DNA of 64,000 nucleotides from Erpobdella octoculata (GCA_963978895.1 OZ022241.1:20662073-20726072); one strand, 5' to 3'. Shown: positions 1-12,077, counted from the stretch's first letter. Numbers and translations are program-made. The notes: generated from the sequence alone by a model not told the origin.

Positions 1-895
1 ATATGTGCAGTAGCGTAACTAGAGGGAAAACCTTGAATTGGCCATTTTTATACACATCAACAAAACAAATTTGAAATATTTTAATACCCTGAAGTTACGC
101 GATAGTAATGACCAAGTGACGGATTAAAAAAAAGGATTCAGGGTATGCATCTCCCACCAACTAAATAAAAAAATATATGGGCTAGACAACATATTTTGAA
201 TTCCATTTCACGTATTACTATCGATCTGAAGTTTTTCATTTCGGTTTTTATTTATAATGGAATATTGTTTTATAGAAATTTTTAAATTATTGATTATCAG
301 ATTTTCTTTTCATGATTGCAGATATCAATTTTACACTAAAATCTTTATTTTATTTATGTAGTTTTTAGAATTATAGATTTATATTCTCATGAGAAATATT
401 TCAATTAAATTGGTGTTTTTCTATCTCAAATATATAAAGGATTTTTGATAAACGAAGTTTTTACGGTTCACTTGTTAAGGACTCTTTTTTCTAAATAAAA
501 CAAAAAAAACAATCTTGTGCTTTTCGAGTCTTTTCTTAACGGTGCATGTTTATAAAAGGTTCATCATAATTGCCGTATTAGAACGTTTTACTCAACTCGC
601 TATCGTCTCTGTCCAGATAAATCTTGCAATCAAATTCTCAGCCACTTCGCAACTAGCTTCAGAACTGAAACTTTTAATATAGCTCTGAACCCGATGACAA
701 TGCAATATTCTACTAAAGGAGTAATTTATGGAGACAGAGTTGCTCTTCTCAAGGATTTAAAAAAAGTTTTTTATGTAAAGTAAATAAAGACGAAGTTTTT
801 AGAAAATTGTTGAAAAATGACCCTCCGAATACCCATCCTTGCTTCTGGCTATTGGGGGCGGTTGCCTCCCAAGGATTTTTGAAGACATTTTTAAT
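1..895. other. AT-rich stretch, no gene recognised
   Basis: No convincing reading frame or RNA gene. Around 610-700 there is weak similarity to a dispersed repeat seen better at 30630-30765 and 35040-35160 (phrases such as gaaacttttaatatagctctg and a gacaat end). Nothing else can be supported. Confidence 0.5.
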
Positions 896-916
896 ATCTC
901 TCTCTCTCTCTCTCTC

Positions 917-981
<65 letters not shown>
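896..981. repeat. (CT)n microsatellite
   Basis: Almost pure CT dinucleotide repeat with one interruption (ctcact) near 917. It creates spurious Ser-Leu and Arg-Glu reading frames on the two strands, which are not genes. Confidence 0.97.
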
Positions 982-985
<4 letters not shown>

Positions 986-1093
986 ATATATATATACTCT
1001 TCTTTGTACTTTGACCTCGATTGATGTGTAAACATATCTGATATGTCTCGCCACACCACTTTATATATTTTCGTTGTAGCTGTAAATTAGTTT

Positions 1094-1147
1094 TATGAGT
1101 TCTGATGATGGCTAATAAAGCCGAAACCTGCAGGTCAGCTCATGACC
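1094..1147 (+). ncRNA. Hammerhead ribozyme core (PLE-associated), HHR1
   Basis: All conserved pieces are in order: stem I strand atgagtt, CTGATGA, stem II GGC..GCC around a taataaa loop, GAAA, the palindromic stem III cctgcagg, then TC as cleavage dinucleotide and the returning stem I strand agctcat, which pairs with atgagtt. Minimal hammerheads with very short stem III are known from Penelope-like retroelements. The sequence just downstream encodes the PLE N-terminal peptide type found elsewhere in the window, so this is most likely the 5' ribozyme of a PLE copy. Confidence 0.85.
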
Positions 1148-1302
1148 AAAACATTAATAAAAATATATACCAGTTGGTTCAAAAGTGTCTTGGTATTTCT
1201 GATTTTCGAAAAGTTTCACGTTTGATAGAAAAAGTTTGTAATAAGAAATGGGCCAGTCTTTAATAAAGCGTGTTTGAAAGAACATCTTGTTCCTAATTAT
1301 TT

Positions 1303-1305
<3 letters not shown>
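1148..1305 (+). pseudogene. Penelope-like element N-terminal fragment
   Basis: Downstream of HHR1 the plus strand encodes, across a small frame break, a peptide of the form EKVCNKKWA..NKACLKEHLVPNY. It matches the recurrent KKxxNxKWxxxFNxACLKEN peptide at the start of the other PLE pieces here (for example the 22.2-25.2 kb copy). It runs into (TA)n at 1306 and is not functional. Confidence 0.65.

Positions 1306-1358
<53 letters not shown>
1306..1358. repeat. (TA)n microsatellite
   Basis: Pure TA repeat at the 3' boundary of one PLE fragment and the 5' boundary of the next. Confidence 0.97.
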
Positions 1359-1361
<3 letters not shown>

Positions 1362-1454
1362 TCAGAAAGGAAAGATATTGTTGCTTTGCAAGGTTTATAT
1401 AAGAAACTGTTAAATGCAAAATGGGCTATAAAGTTCAATGAAACTTACTTGCGG

Positions 1455-1458
<4 letters not shown>
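1359..1458 (+). pseudogene. Penelope-like element N-terminal fragment, second subfamily
   Basis: Open fragment encoding [21 protein letters not shown] followed by AIKFNETYLREY and then the TA tract. Almost the same peptide occurs on the minus strand at 39019-39130, so it is a dispersed sequence. It is read here as part of the PLE 5' region. No ribozyme precedes it in this copy, so its 5' part is missing. Confidence 0.6.
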
Positions 1459-1487
<29 letters not shown>

Positions 1488-1529
1488 TATATATATATGT
1501 ATATATTTATATGTATATATATATATATA
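1459..1529. repeat. (TA)n microsatellite, interrupted
   Basis: TA repeats with a few tatg/ttta interruptions. It separates a plus-strand PLE piece from a minus-strand one, an inverted arrangement that recurs at 18.3-18.9 kb. Confidence 0.9.
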
Positions 1530-1915
1530 TTTTCTTTCATACATGCTCTATTGAAAATAACTGCCCATTTTTTGTTTATTATTTTCTTAACGTAAGACTC
1601 CAATCTGCGAACAACGACTTTGTTTTTTGAATAAAATTCTTTATTGATTTTCATAACGGGCTTACTGCACAGTTTCGGCTCGAAAGCCATCATCAGAGCC
1701 CTTGAATAGAAAATAATGCGAATATTCAAAAACGAGCGAAGTGAAATTAGAATAATGGTAAAACGTGTTTACTTAAAACCAGACGATTAGGCGATGAATG
1801 TAATGCGAACGGATATAGTTGTGATAAAACCAAGCTGAGGTAAAATGGTGTAAAAATTAAACCGAGGTACATGGTATATAAAAGACAGGAATACTATTGT
1901 AAAAACAGAAGACGT
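1530..1915 (-). mobile_element. PLE 3' UTR / pLTR piece, minus strand
   Basis: Read on the minus strand this is a noncoding PLE 3' region, a hammerhead core (1658-1702) and the coding start [22 protein letters not shown], ending at (TA)n. The same block with the same order is at 18715-19130. This 3' UTR to ribozyme to N-terminus order is that of a tandem or pLTR-type PLE junction. Confidence 0.7.
1658..1702 (-). ncRNA. Hammerhead ribozyme core, HHR2
   Basis: On the minus strand: gggct (stem I), CTGATGA, stem II GGC-tttcga-GCC, GAAA, stem III ctgt/gcag with no loop, TA cleavage dinucleotide, then agccc closing stem I perfectly. All core positions are kept. Sister copies are HHR4 and HHR5. Confidence 0.85.
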
Positions 1916-1941
1916 GAAGTTTTATCACAACAAAAAACGCA

Positions 1942-3905
<1,964 letters not shown>

Positions 3906-3925
3906 GAAGCGGGTGAGTGAGCGGG

Positions 3926-4634
<709 letters not shown>

Positions 4635-4730
4635 GAATCGGATCTAAGGGGAGGGGGCAAATGAGAGCGAAAGAATGAGCGGAAAAGCGACAGGGAACGG
4701 ATAACGACCGGGAGCGGGAGTGTGCATGTA
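4635..4730 (+). mobile_element. Helitron-like repeat fragment
   Basis: Short piece beginning gaatcggatcta and running into the agcgggaaagcgacaggg minisatellite typical of the Helitron-like repeats here. Nearly the same junction, microsatellite then gaatcggatcta, is at 12075-12163, so microsatellite plus flank exist twice. A short tatg stretch (4731-4756) follows before element A. Confidence 0.6.
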
Positions 4731-4756
4731 TCTATGTATGTATGTATGTGAGTATG

Positions 4757-7056
4757 TGAAAACTCTTCTTCGAGCAAGTTCGTCAGAGGTCTTCAGAGGA
4801 AGACCCTCCCAGCGTTTCGGCCCTTTTCCTGACGCTACCACGGGAGGGCGAGCCACGACCGTTGATCAGACGACCGCCCCCTGACGAAATGTGTGTATCA
4901 CATGCCGTTTCCGACCAGAACCAGATAACCGGCGAATCTTCAAAGTACCAGAACCAAGAAGTCATTTTGAAACCGTCAAGCAACTGTAACAAGATGAGAA
5001 ACTGTCTTTCAAACGCCGGAACTTGAGCATGTAGTAACTGTAGTATCCACCAAACCGCCAGATTCTGAGACCAAAAAAAACATTCACCTCCGGAACTTCG
5101 AGCCATGCCACCACTTCACCAAACGAGAAACACCACAAACCATAATGGCAGGAAACATTGTTTTGATTATTTTCTAAACGCCAGCAGCTTTCCTTCTATT
5201 GCAAACAACCGAAACTTTCGCCGGCAGCCATAACGCGACTTCGTCCCTGAACTTGTAAACAAAGGAAGAGCTAACACTGTTGTACGGAAGCCAGAAGTGG
5301 CTGTTTAAATTTATTATCTTTTTTTTCATTCCTTTGCATCCATATCCAAAAAGAAGCTGTTTCTGCTCTTTCAGCTATTTTCTTGATAGCTTGAGTTTTT
5401 TTCCGACCCGACATTCCAAAAGCCACAAGCAATTTGACGAGTGAGCGACCAGCTAAACCCCTGGCGCCTACTACAACTGGAAAAATCTCGACTCTATACC
5501 CCGCACGCTCCAAATCCTGGGCAAGGATTCTGTAACGTTCTTCTTTCAAGATATTTGAGGCTTCCATGTTGCTTTCCCATGGCACTGTTAGTTCGATGAA
5601 CAGCAACGTCTTGGCCAAACTGGAAAAAATGACAATGTCCGGTCTCAATCCGCTGCTGCAAACCAATTCCGTAAAGCAGTTTTCATCTTTTAAGTCTGCT
5701 GATATCCTCCAGTCATTTGCCGCATCAAGCAACGATTCTCTTCTCGTACTTGCCTTTCTGCGGCCCAAGTGCTGCAAGCCTTCTCTCAAGAAATAAAATT
5801 TTCTTCTGGGGCACAACTGCATCGAATTGGCTAGTCTGCAGTTCTCCTTGATAATGCCCAGTATCTTTCTTAGAACCTCATTGTGGCGCCACGTGTATTT
5901 TCCCTTTGCCAAAGCATACGGACAACATGAGAGAATATGAATCAGAGTTTCTGTTTTCTCACACAGCTTGCAGGCTTCATTTTCAAGCTTTCCCTACTTC
6001 ACTAAGTTCGAAGCTGTCGGCAGTTGATCATACATCGCTCTAATCACGAAAGATAGGCGGATGGGCGAGTAACGCCACAGATCATTCCATGTCATCGAAT
6101 GTTGAACTGCCGCCTCCCATCTAGTCCAATCGCCCTGTTGCGACATCTGAGCACCTAACTGCACTCTTTCCAACTCCATTGCTCGCCTTCTGTCTTGAAT
6201 AATCAGGTTTGTCCTTTCCTGCGACGAGGCCTTAGACCACCACACATGATGGAACCAACCAGACCGAGCCGTCCCGGTTGCACTGCTCCGATCTTTTCAG
6301 ACCATTGCAAAGATTCCTCGGCTTCACGGATGTCCCTCCCTGCAGTCCAGCCTTTTCCCGATCCAACTGATGCGCCCACATTCACGATACATTGGTCTGA
6401 AGAGTTGTCCAGCATCAACTGTGTCCGTATCTTGCTAATCTTGTACTCTTCTACTAGGGACTTGAATGGAAGAGCTAACTTAGCTGTCTTACTATATAGA
6501 GCTAAAGTTGTTAACGCCGGTGGAAGTCCTAGCCATTTCAGAATACAGCAGTTCATTTTCTTTTCCATTCGCTCCACGTGAGATAAACATATCTCATAAA
6601 TTACTAATGGCCATAGCAACCTCGGTATCAAAACAAACTGTACCAGCCATACCTTGAACTTTCCCTGCAGCTCGGTTGAATTGATTTTCCTCAGGTCCTC
6701 AACCATGCCCTGCAGAACGATGCTGCTCTGATTCACATCATTCATGGAGACGTTGTACCATCTTCCCAAGCTTTTCACAGGCTCTTGCTGGATTGTTGGG
6801 ATTTCGCAACCAGCCACCGAGAATGAGACAAAACCATCAATCTCTCCATGTCGCCAAGAAAGGCTTCTCGATTTGGTTGGCTTGAACTTCATTCCACACC
6901 AGGACAACAAGTCGTTGAAATTTTGAAGAATACGGCGCATTTCGCCGGAGTGATTCAAGATAAGAGTAGTGTTGTCTATGAAGGCTTTTATCGATGGCAT
7001 GAAAATTCCTTTTCCCAGGTAAACATCCTGAACCCGAGATGCAGAGCGTTGATTGA
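4757..7056 (-). mobile_element. R2-like non-LTR retrotransposon copy A, 5'-truncated
   Basis: Its 3' end (low coordinates) abuts TATG repeats, and its 5' side joins TATG repeats directly at 7056/7057. The truncation lies within the reverse transcriptase. The 3' UTR (4757-5270) shares blocks with copies B and C, including the GCCGAAACG segment and the terminal CTGAAGACC motif. 5' truncation is the usual outcome of target-primed reverse transcription. The microsatellite hides any target-site duplication. Confidence 0.85.
5271..7056 (-). pseudogene. Reverse transcriptase/endonuclease pseudogene of copy A
   Basis: Minus-strand coding remains in at least two frames. The part from 7056 to about 6203 has the RT palm end and thumb, starting just before FIDNTT, where the other copies have FMDDTT; one of the two catalytic aspartates is therefore Asn. 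The frame shifts near 6203-6245. A Trp codon is TAG just before the zinc knuckle CKLCEKTETLIHILSC (5912-5994). The last part (5271-5912) is the restriction-like PD-(D/E)XK endonuclease with RPDIVIFS and IELTVPWESNMEAS. Compared with intact copy B it lacks the N-terminal zinc finger and most of the RT. It is certainly non-functional. Confidence 0.85.
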
Positions 7057-7388
7057 TATGTATGTGTGTATGTATGTATGTATGTATGTATGTATGTATG
7101 TATGTATGTATGTATGTATGTATGTATGTATGTATGTATGTATGTATGTATGTATGTATGTATGTATGTATGTATGTATGTATGTATGTATGTATGTATG
7201 TATGTATGTATGTATGTATGTATGTATGTATGTATGTATGTATGTATGTATGTATGTATGTATGTATGTATGTATGTATGTATGTATGTATGTATGTATG
7301 TATGTATGTATGTATGTATGTATGTATGTATGTATGTATGTATGTATGTATGTATGTATGTATGTATGTATGTATGTATGTATGTATG

Positions 7389-7422
<34 letters not shown>

Positions 7423-7736
7423 TGTATGTATGTATGTATGTATGTATGTATGTATGTATGTATGTATGTATGTATGTATGTATGTATGTATGTATGTATG
7501 TATGTATGTATGTATGTATGTATGTATTTATGTATGTATGTATGTATGTATGTATGTATGTATGTATGTATGTATGTATGTATGTATGTATGTATGTATG
7601 TGTGTGTGTATGTATCTATGTATCTATGTATCTGTGTATGTATGTATGTATGTATGTATGTATGTATGTATGTATGTATGTATGTATGTATGTATGTATG
7701 TATGTATGTATGTATGTATGTATGTATGTATGTATG

Positions 7737-7767
<31 letters not shown>

Positions 7768-8038
7768 GTATGTATGTATGTATGTATGTATGTATGTATG
7801 TATGTATGTATGTATGTATGTATGTATGTATGTATGTATGTATGTATGTATGTATGTATGTATGTATGTATGTATGTATGTATGTATGTATGTATGTATG
7901 TATGTATGTATGTATGTATGTATGTATGTATGTATGTATGTATGTATGTATGTATGTATGTATGTATGTATGTATGTATGTATGTATGTATGTATGTATG
8001 TATGTATGTATGTATGTATGTATGTATGTATGTGTGTG
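7057..8038. repeat. (TATG)n microsatellite array, about 1 kb
   Basis: Nearly perfect TATG repeat with a few variants (tatatg near 7390, a tgtgtg/tatc block at 7600-7640, taag near 7766) and a GT-rich end at 8030-8038. It lies between the 5' end of copy A and the 3' end of copy B, so both elements sit in one ancestral array. Confidence 0.97.
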
Positions 8039-8088
8039 TGTGTTATAACTCTTTGCGAGCTTTCGTCGCCGAAGGTCTTCAGAAGAAG
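8039..8088 (-). repeat. Terminal direct repeat of copy B, 3' copy
   Basis: These last 50 bp of the sense strand, including CTGAAGACC, are identical to 11816-11865. In copies A and C the equivalent 3' terminus is similar in pattern but diverged, so this is probably the conserved 3' end recognised by the element's own reverse transcriptase. Confidence 0.85.
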
Positions 8089-8294
8089 AACCTCTCATTT
8101 TTAGCGTTTCGGCCCTTAAACTTCTTGACGCTTTTAAGAGAGGTGGGCCCACGTCCGTTGATCAGGCGGACGCCCTTCGGCGAGAAAAATTTCCAAATTC
8201 CTAACTTGAAACACGAAAATTCAAAGTTCAGCAGAAAACTGTTCGAAACAAAACTTGAAATCGCCGGAACGATTATCGCTCAATGTAAACAAGG

Positions 8295-11200
8295 CTAAAC
8301 CATTTCGGGTGCATCTTGTAGCGCTTTCTTTTTTCTATTAGCGAAAATCCAAAAAGATGCAGCTTCAGCTGTCTGGGAGATCTCCTTGATGGCTCGAGTT
8401 TTTTCTCGGTTTGAAAAACCAAGAGCTTTCAGCAGTTTTAACATTGAGCTGCTAACCAACCCTTGAACGCCAACCTCGACTGCAAAAATTTCAGTCCTGA
8501 ACCCTTTGGCATTCAAATCACATGCTAAATCCCTATATCTCTCCTCTTTGAAAATATTGCTAGATTCCATGTTACTTTCCCATGGCACAGAGAGTTCAAT
8601 CAGGAGCATTGTCTTGGCCAAGTCAGAATATATAATTATATCCGGCTTTAAACCGCTAGATCTCACAGCTTCTGGAAATTTTCTTTCGCCATCCAAATCA
8701 GCCGAAACCGACCAATCGTCGGCAGCACCCATCACACATTCAAAGTCTCTAGTAGATCTGAACCTGTGGAACTTCAGATTGCCGTAGATTTTCCTTTTCT
8801 GCTGTATTCCTCTTGTTTTTGCTTTCTTACACGCTTCTTTGACGAAGTCAAGCAATTTTCGGAGTACTTGGTTATGGCGCCAAGTGTACCTCCCGTGTGA
8901 AAGTGAAAACGAACAACAGGAAAGAACGTGAATGAGAGTCTCCGATTGCCCACATAACATGCACGAATCATCGTCTTTCAACTTCCATCTTCGAAGATTG
9001 CTGGATGACGGCAGTTGATCATAAACAGATCTAATCAAAAAAGACAAACGTAGTGGTGTGTATTGCCAAATGTCTTTCCAAGAAAGCGAACGCTGAACAG
9101 CATTTTCCCATGTCGTCCAATCTCCTTGTTGAGATAACTGAACAAATTTAATCATTCTCTGGGACTCAATAGCTTTCTTTCTTTCCTGAATGACCAGACT
9201 TGTTCGTTCACTGGTGCTGGCTTTTGACCACCAAATTCGATGGGTTGACCCGAGACCCCGTTTGTCCTGTTGAACTGCCCCAATTCTTTCTGTCCAACGT
9301 AAAGAGGCTTCAGCTTCTGCAATCTCCTTTCTGGCTACCCATTTCTTTCCGGACTTTACAAGAGGTCCCATCTCCACAATTCTTTGATCCGAAGAGTTAT
9401 CCAGCGTTAGTTGCGTACGGATCTTGTTTATCTTAAACTCCTCAACCAAAGACTTCAGTGGCAACCTCAGTTTGGCAGTCTTGCTGTACAAAGCTACCGA
9501 AGTAAATCCCGGAGGCAGACCCAACCATTTCCTTGTAAATTTATTCATCCTCCTTTCTAGCTTTTCCACCAATGGTAAGCTCATCTCATACATTGATAGA
9601 GGACACAGCAATCTCGGCAACAGAACAAACTGAAGCAACCACAATTTGAACCTGCTCTGGAGTGGGGCCGCATCAATTTTCTTCATATCTTCAAATGCCG
9701 ATCGGAGAACTTCGGAACACCGTCCAGTGTCGTTAAGCGAATCGCCATACCACCTTCCCAGGCTCTTAACCGGTTCTTCTCTCAATGTTGGGATCCTGTT
9801 GCCAGCAACTGAAAACGTCACGTTGTCGTCGATCTTGCCTCGTCGCAGAGATAAGCTTCTTGACTTGGTTGCCTTGAAACTCATGCCGCACCATGATAGC
9901 AGCCCGCTGAATGCATCAAGAGCTCGTCGCATTGAGATACATTTGTTTAGAACCAAAGTTGTATCATCCATGAAGGCCTTCACCGATGGCATCAAGATAC
10001 CCTTGCCAACGTAAGCTTCCTCCACGCGAGAACCCACTGCATTCAGAAGCAGCTGCATCGCTAATACGAAGAGAATGGGTGAAATTGAGCAACCCATTGC
10101 TATACCAACTTCTAACTGGAACCATTCTGTTGAACATGAAGACGTTGACAACCTCAATTTGAAATGTCTGAAATACTGTTGCAACATTTCTATCACAAAA
10201 TTTGGAACATGATGCGATCTGAGAGTTTTCCACAACATTTGGTGACGAACAGCTCCATAAGCATTGGCAAAGTCTAACCAGACAATGTGCAAGCTGAGAC
10301 GACTGTCTTTAGCTCTTTTCAATGCTTCCCAGATCACTGACGAATTTTCGATGCATCCTGGTACTCCTGACACTCCTCCCTTCTGAACAGACCTGTCGAT
10401 GTAATTGTTTTGAATTACATAGCTTGTCAGTCTCCGAGCAAGGACAGCAAAAAATATCTTTCCCTCGACGTTTAACAATGAAATTGGGCGAAACTGATGT
10501 ATTGCCTTCGAGTCTTTTTCTTTCGGAATAAAGATACCCTCTGCTCTTTGCCATTCGCTTTCAATTCTTCTTCTTTCCCAAGAGCCCACGAGTAGAGAAT
10601 GCAATAATCTCAATACTTCTGGGCATTTTTTGTAGACGAGATATGGCACCCCATTTGGTCCAGGAGCAGATCTGTTTCTTGTTCTGTAGAGAAATTGAGT
10701 AACTTCAAGTAACGAAATCATGCCTTCTCTGAAAGAAAAGTTTGGAAATGGGATTTCAGGAAGATCGGTTCTTTCTTCTAACTGCTGATCTCCACGCGGG
10801 TCACGGAATGCGGACCGAAAATATTCATCGAGCGTTGCTTTGTCTGCTTGAAGCGTTCCTGACTTGGGTGGGTCCAGTAAATTTCTTCCATATTTGAATG
10901 GGTCTTTGATGAACTGAAACCTGGCATTTCTCTGATCTCTTTTCTTTATCCGAAAACGCTCGGCCTTCATTAGGGCAGACAAACGACGCCCCAAACTCTG
11001 CCGCAGCTCTGCGAGACCAGCTTTTTCATTTTTTTGGGCTCTTTTCCACCGCTTTCGTAACAATTTCTTTTCTCTCTTCAGCTGATTGATTTCTCTTTGT
11101 CGTCTAGAAATCATGCCTTCATTGTTTCGAACCTGAAGTTTTTGTTTCACACCAAACAATTCAGTGCTTTTTTCGTAAATAACATCAGTGAAATCTTTCA

Positions 11201-11735
11201 TACTGAAATTTGATGAATTTCTTGAACGTGTTTTGAGAAGTTTTGAGAGTGTTTCGTCCAACTTTTTCCATGCAATTGTATCTCCTGCTGCAGGAAAATC
11301 AATTCTTGGCCTAGGTTGACTGATTTCTACTTCCGGATTCACATCTTGAACTGCGTCGGGACTGTGGTTGGCCTCCGGCCCGGCAATGTTCGACGTTTTA
11401 CCTGCATTAATATCTGATGCAGGACGTTGACGGAATTCGGTTAAACAGCCCATTTTCGTTCTGTGTACTTTCATTCCACGGATCGTCTTGAAACTCCTAC
11501 CGCAAACACACTCGTGAGGCATACCCCCATTAGGGTCCGTTGAAGAAGCAGGGTCGTTGTCCAAAGGTCCGAATGTGAGTTCATCATTCTCCCCCTTCTT
11601 TCGGTTGGAACTCTGGGGGCATTTCGTAGTATAAGATGAAGCGGCATTTGAACGGATTGTACTTCGGCTAAGCCAGGCCTGATACCCGTGAAGTTCTCGT
11701 CTTTCCAAGATGTCACTTGTCTTTCCAAGTGTCAA
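8295..11735 (-). CDS. R2-like retrotransposon polyprotein (zinc finger, RT, zinc knuckle, REL endonuclease)
   Basis: One uninterrupted 1146-codon frame. Around residues 75-97 is a CCHC zinc finger (CVCGRS...VHRTKMGC) that would bind target DNA. A basic Arg/Lys-rich linker is near 210-280. The RT domain follows at about 340-620, with RNRSAPGPNGVPY, FRPISLLN, motif A WLDFANAYG and the catalytic FMDDTT. A CxxC-x7-H-x3-C knuckle (CMLCGQSETLIHVLSC) precedes the C-terminal restriction-like endonuclease with LKPDIIIYS and IELSVPWE. This order is that of single-ORF site-specific LINEs (R2/R4/NeSL/Hero group); the exact clade needs a tree. The first ATG is taken as start; alignment with copy C supports coding from about residue 20 on, so a slightly later start is possible. 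No stop or frameshift is seen. Confidence 0.92.
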   Translation of the reverse strand: MTLGKTSDILERRELHGYQAWLSRSTIRSNAASSYTTKCPQSSNRKKGENDELTFGPLDNDPASSTDPNGGMPHECVCGRSFKTIRGMKVHRTKMGCLTEFRQRPASDINAGKTSNIAGPEANHSPDAVQDVNPEVEISQPRPRIDFPAAGDTIAWKKLDETLSKLLKTRSRNSSNFSMKDFTDVIYEKSTELFGVKQKLQVRNNEGMISRRQREINQLKREKKLLRKRWKRAQKNEKAGLAELRQSLGRRLSALMKAERFRIKKRDQRNARFQFIKDPFKYGRNLLDPPKSGTLQADKATLDEYFRSAFRDPRGDQQLEERTDLPEIPFPNFSFREGMISLLEVTQFLYRTRNRSAPGPNGVPYLVYKKCPEVLRLLHSLLVGSWERRRIESEWQRAEGIFIPKEKDSKAIHQFRPISLLNVEGKIFFAVLARRLTSYVIQNNYIDRSVQKGGVSGVPGCIENSSVIWEALKRAKDSRLSLHIVWLDFANAYGAVRHQMLWKTLRSHHVPNFVIEMLQQYFRHFKLRLSTSSCSTEWFQLEVGIAMGCSISPILFVLAMQLLLNAVGSRVEEAYVGKGILMPSVKAFMDDTTLVLNKCISMRRALDAFSGLLSWCGMSFKATKSRSLSLRRGKIDDNVTFSVAGNRIPTLREEPVKSLGRWYGDSLNDTGRCSEVLRSAFEDMKKIDAAPLQSRFKLWLLQFVLLPRLLCPLSMYEMSLPLVEKLERRMNKFTRKWLGLPPGFTSVALYSKTAKLRLPLKSLVEEFKINKIRTQLTLDNSSDQRIVEMGPLVKSGKKWVARKEIAEAEASLRWTERIGAVQQDKRGLGSTHRIWWSKASTSERTSLVIQERKKAIESQRMIKFVQLSQQGDWTTWENAVQRSLSWKDIWQYTPLRLSFLIRSVYDQLPSSSNLRRWKLKDDDSCMLCGQSETLIHVLSCCSFSLSHGRYTWRHNQVLRKLLDFVKEACKKAKTRGIQQKRKIYGNLKFHRFRSTRDFECVMGAADDWSVSADLDGERKFPEAVRSSGLKPDIIIYSDLAKTMLLIELSVPWESNMESSNIFKEERYRDLACDLNAKGFRTEIFAVEVGVQGLVSSSMLKLLKALGFSNREKTRAIKEISQTAEAASFWIFANRKKKALQDAPEMV

Positions 11736-11794
11736 CGGTCTTTCCCAGTTGCCAACGGTCTTTCCCAGTTGTCACCGGTCTTTCCCGGTTGCCA
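11699..11794 (-). repeat. Five ~21-bp tandem repeats in the leader of copy B
   Basis: In sense orientation the unit is roughly TGRCAACTGGGAAAGACCG, repeated five times with substitutions just upstream of and overlapping the ORF start. Copy C has the same number of related units in the same place (about 56355-56455), although the two elements are well diverged. A promoter, protein-binding or RNA-structure role is possible but not shown. Confidence 0.8.
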
Positions 11795-11815
11795 AATGGC
11801 TTAATGCCTCATAAA

Positions 11816-11865
11816 TGTGTTATAACTCTTTGCGAGCTTTCGTCGCCGAAGGTCTTCAGAAGAAG
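11816..11865 (-). repeat. Terminal direct repeat of copy B, 5' tag
   Basis: 50 bp identical to 8039-8088. It is the first element sequence after the microsatellite on the 5' side, followed directly by the leader TTTATGAGGC. See the finding on 5' tags. Confidence 0.85.
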
Positions 11866-12077
11866 ATGTATGTATGTATGTATGTATGTATGTATGTATG
11901 TATGTATGTATGTATGTATGTATGTATGTATGTATGTATGTATGTATGTATGTATGTATGTATGTATGTATGTATGTATGTATGTATGTATGTATGTATG
12001 TATGTATGTATGTATGTATGTATGTATGTATGTATGTATGTATGTATGTATGTATGTATGTATGTATGTATGTATGT
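11866..12077. repeat. (TATG)n microsatellite array
   Basis: Perfect TATG repeat flanking the 5' end of copy B and ending at a second copy of the gaatcggatcta junction. Confidence 0.97.

Larger units (their letters stand above)
8039..11865 (-). mobile_element. R2-like non-LTR retrotransposon copy B, full length, in (TATG)n
   Basis: The element is bounded on both sides by TATG arrays. In sense orientation it consists of a 50-bp tag identical to its own 3' terminus (11816-11865), a short leader starting TTTATGAGGC, five ~21-bp tandem repeats, one long intact ORF, and a ~255-bp 3' UTR (8039-8294) ending in the same 50 bp followed by ACAC and ATAC repeats. An intact ORF and perfect terminal copies suggest a recent insertion. 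Dong-type elements of this endonuclease class target (TAA)n; a (TATG)n preference is inferred from three copies in this window. Confidence 0.85.
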
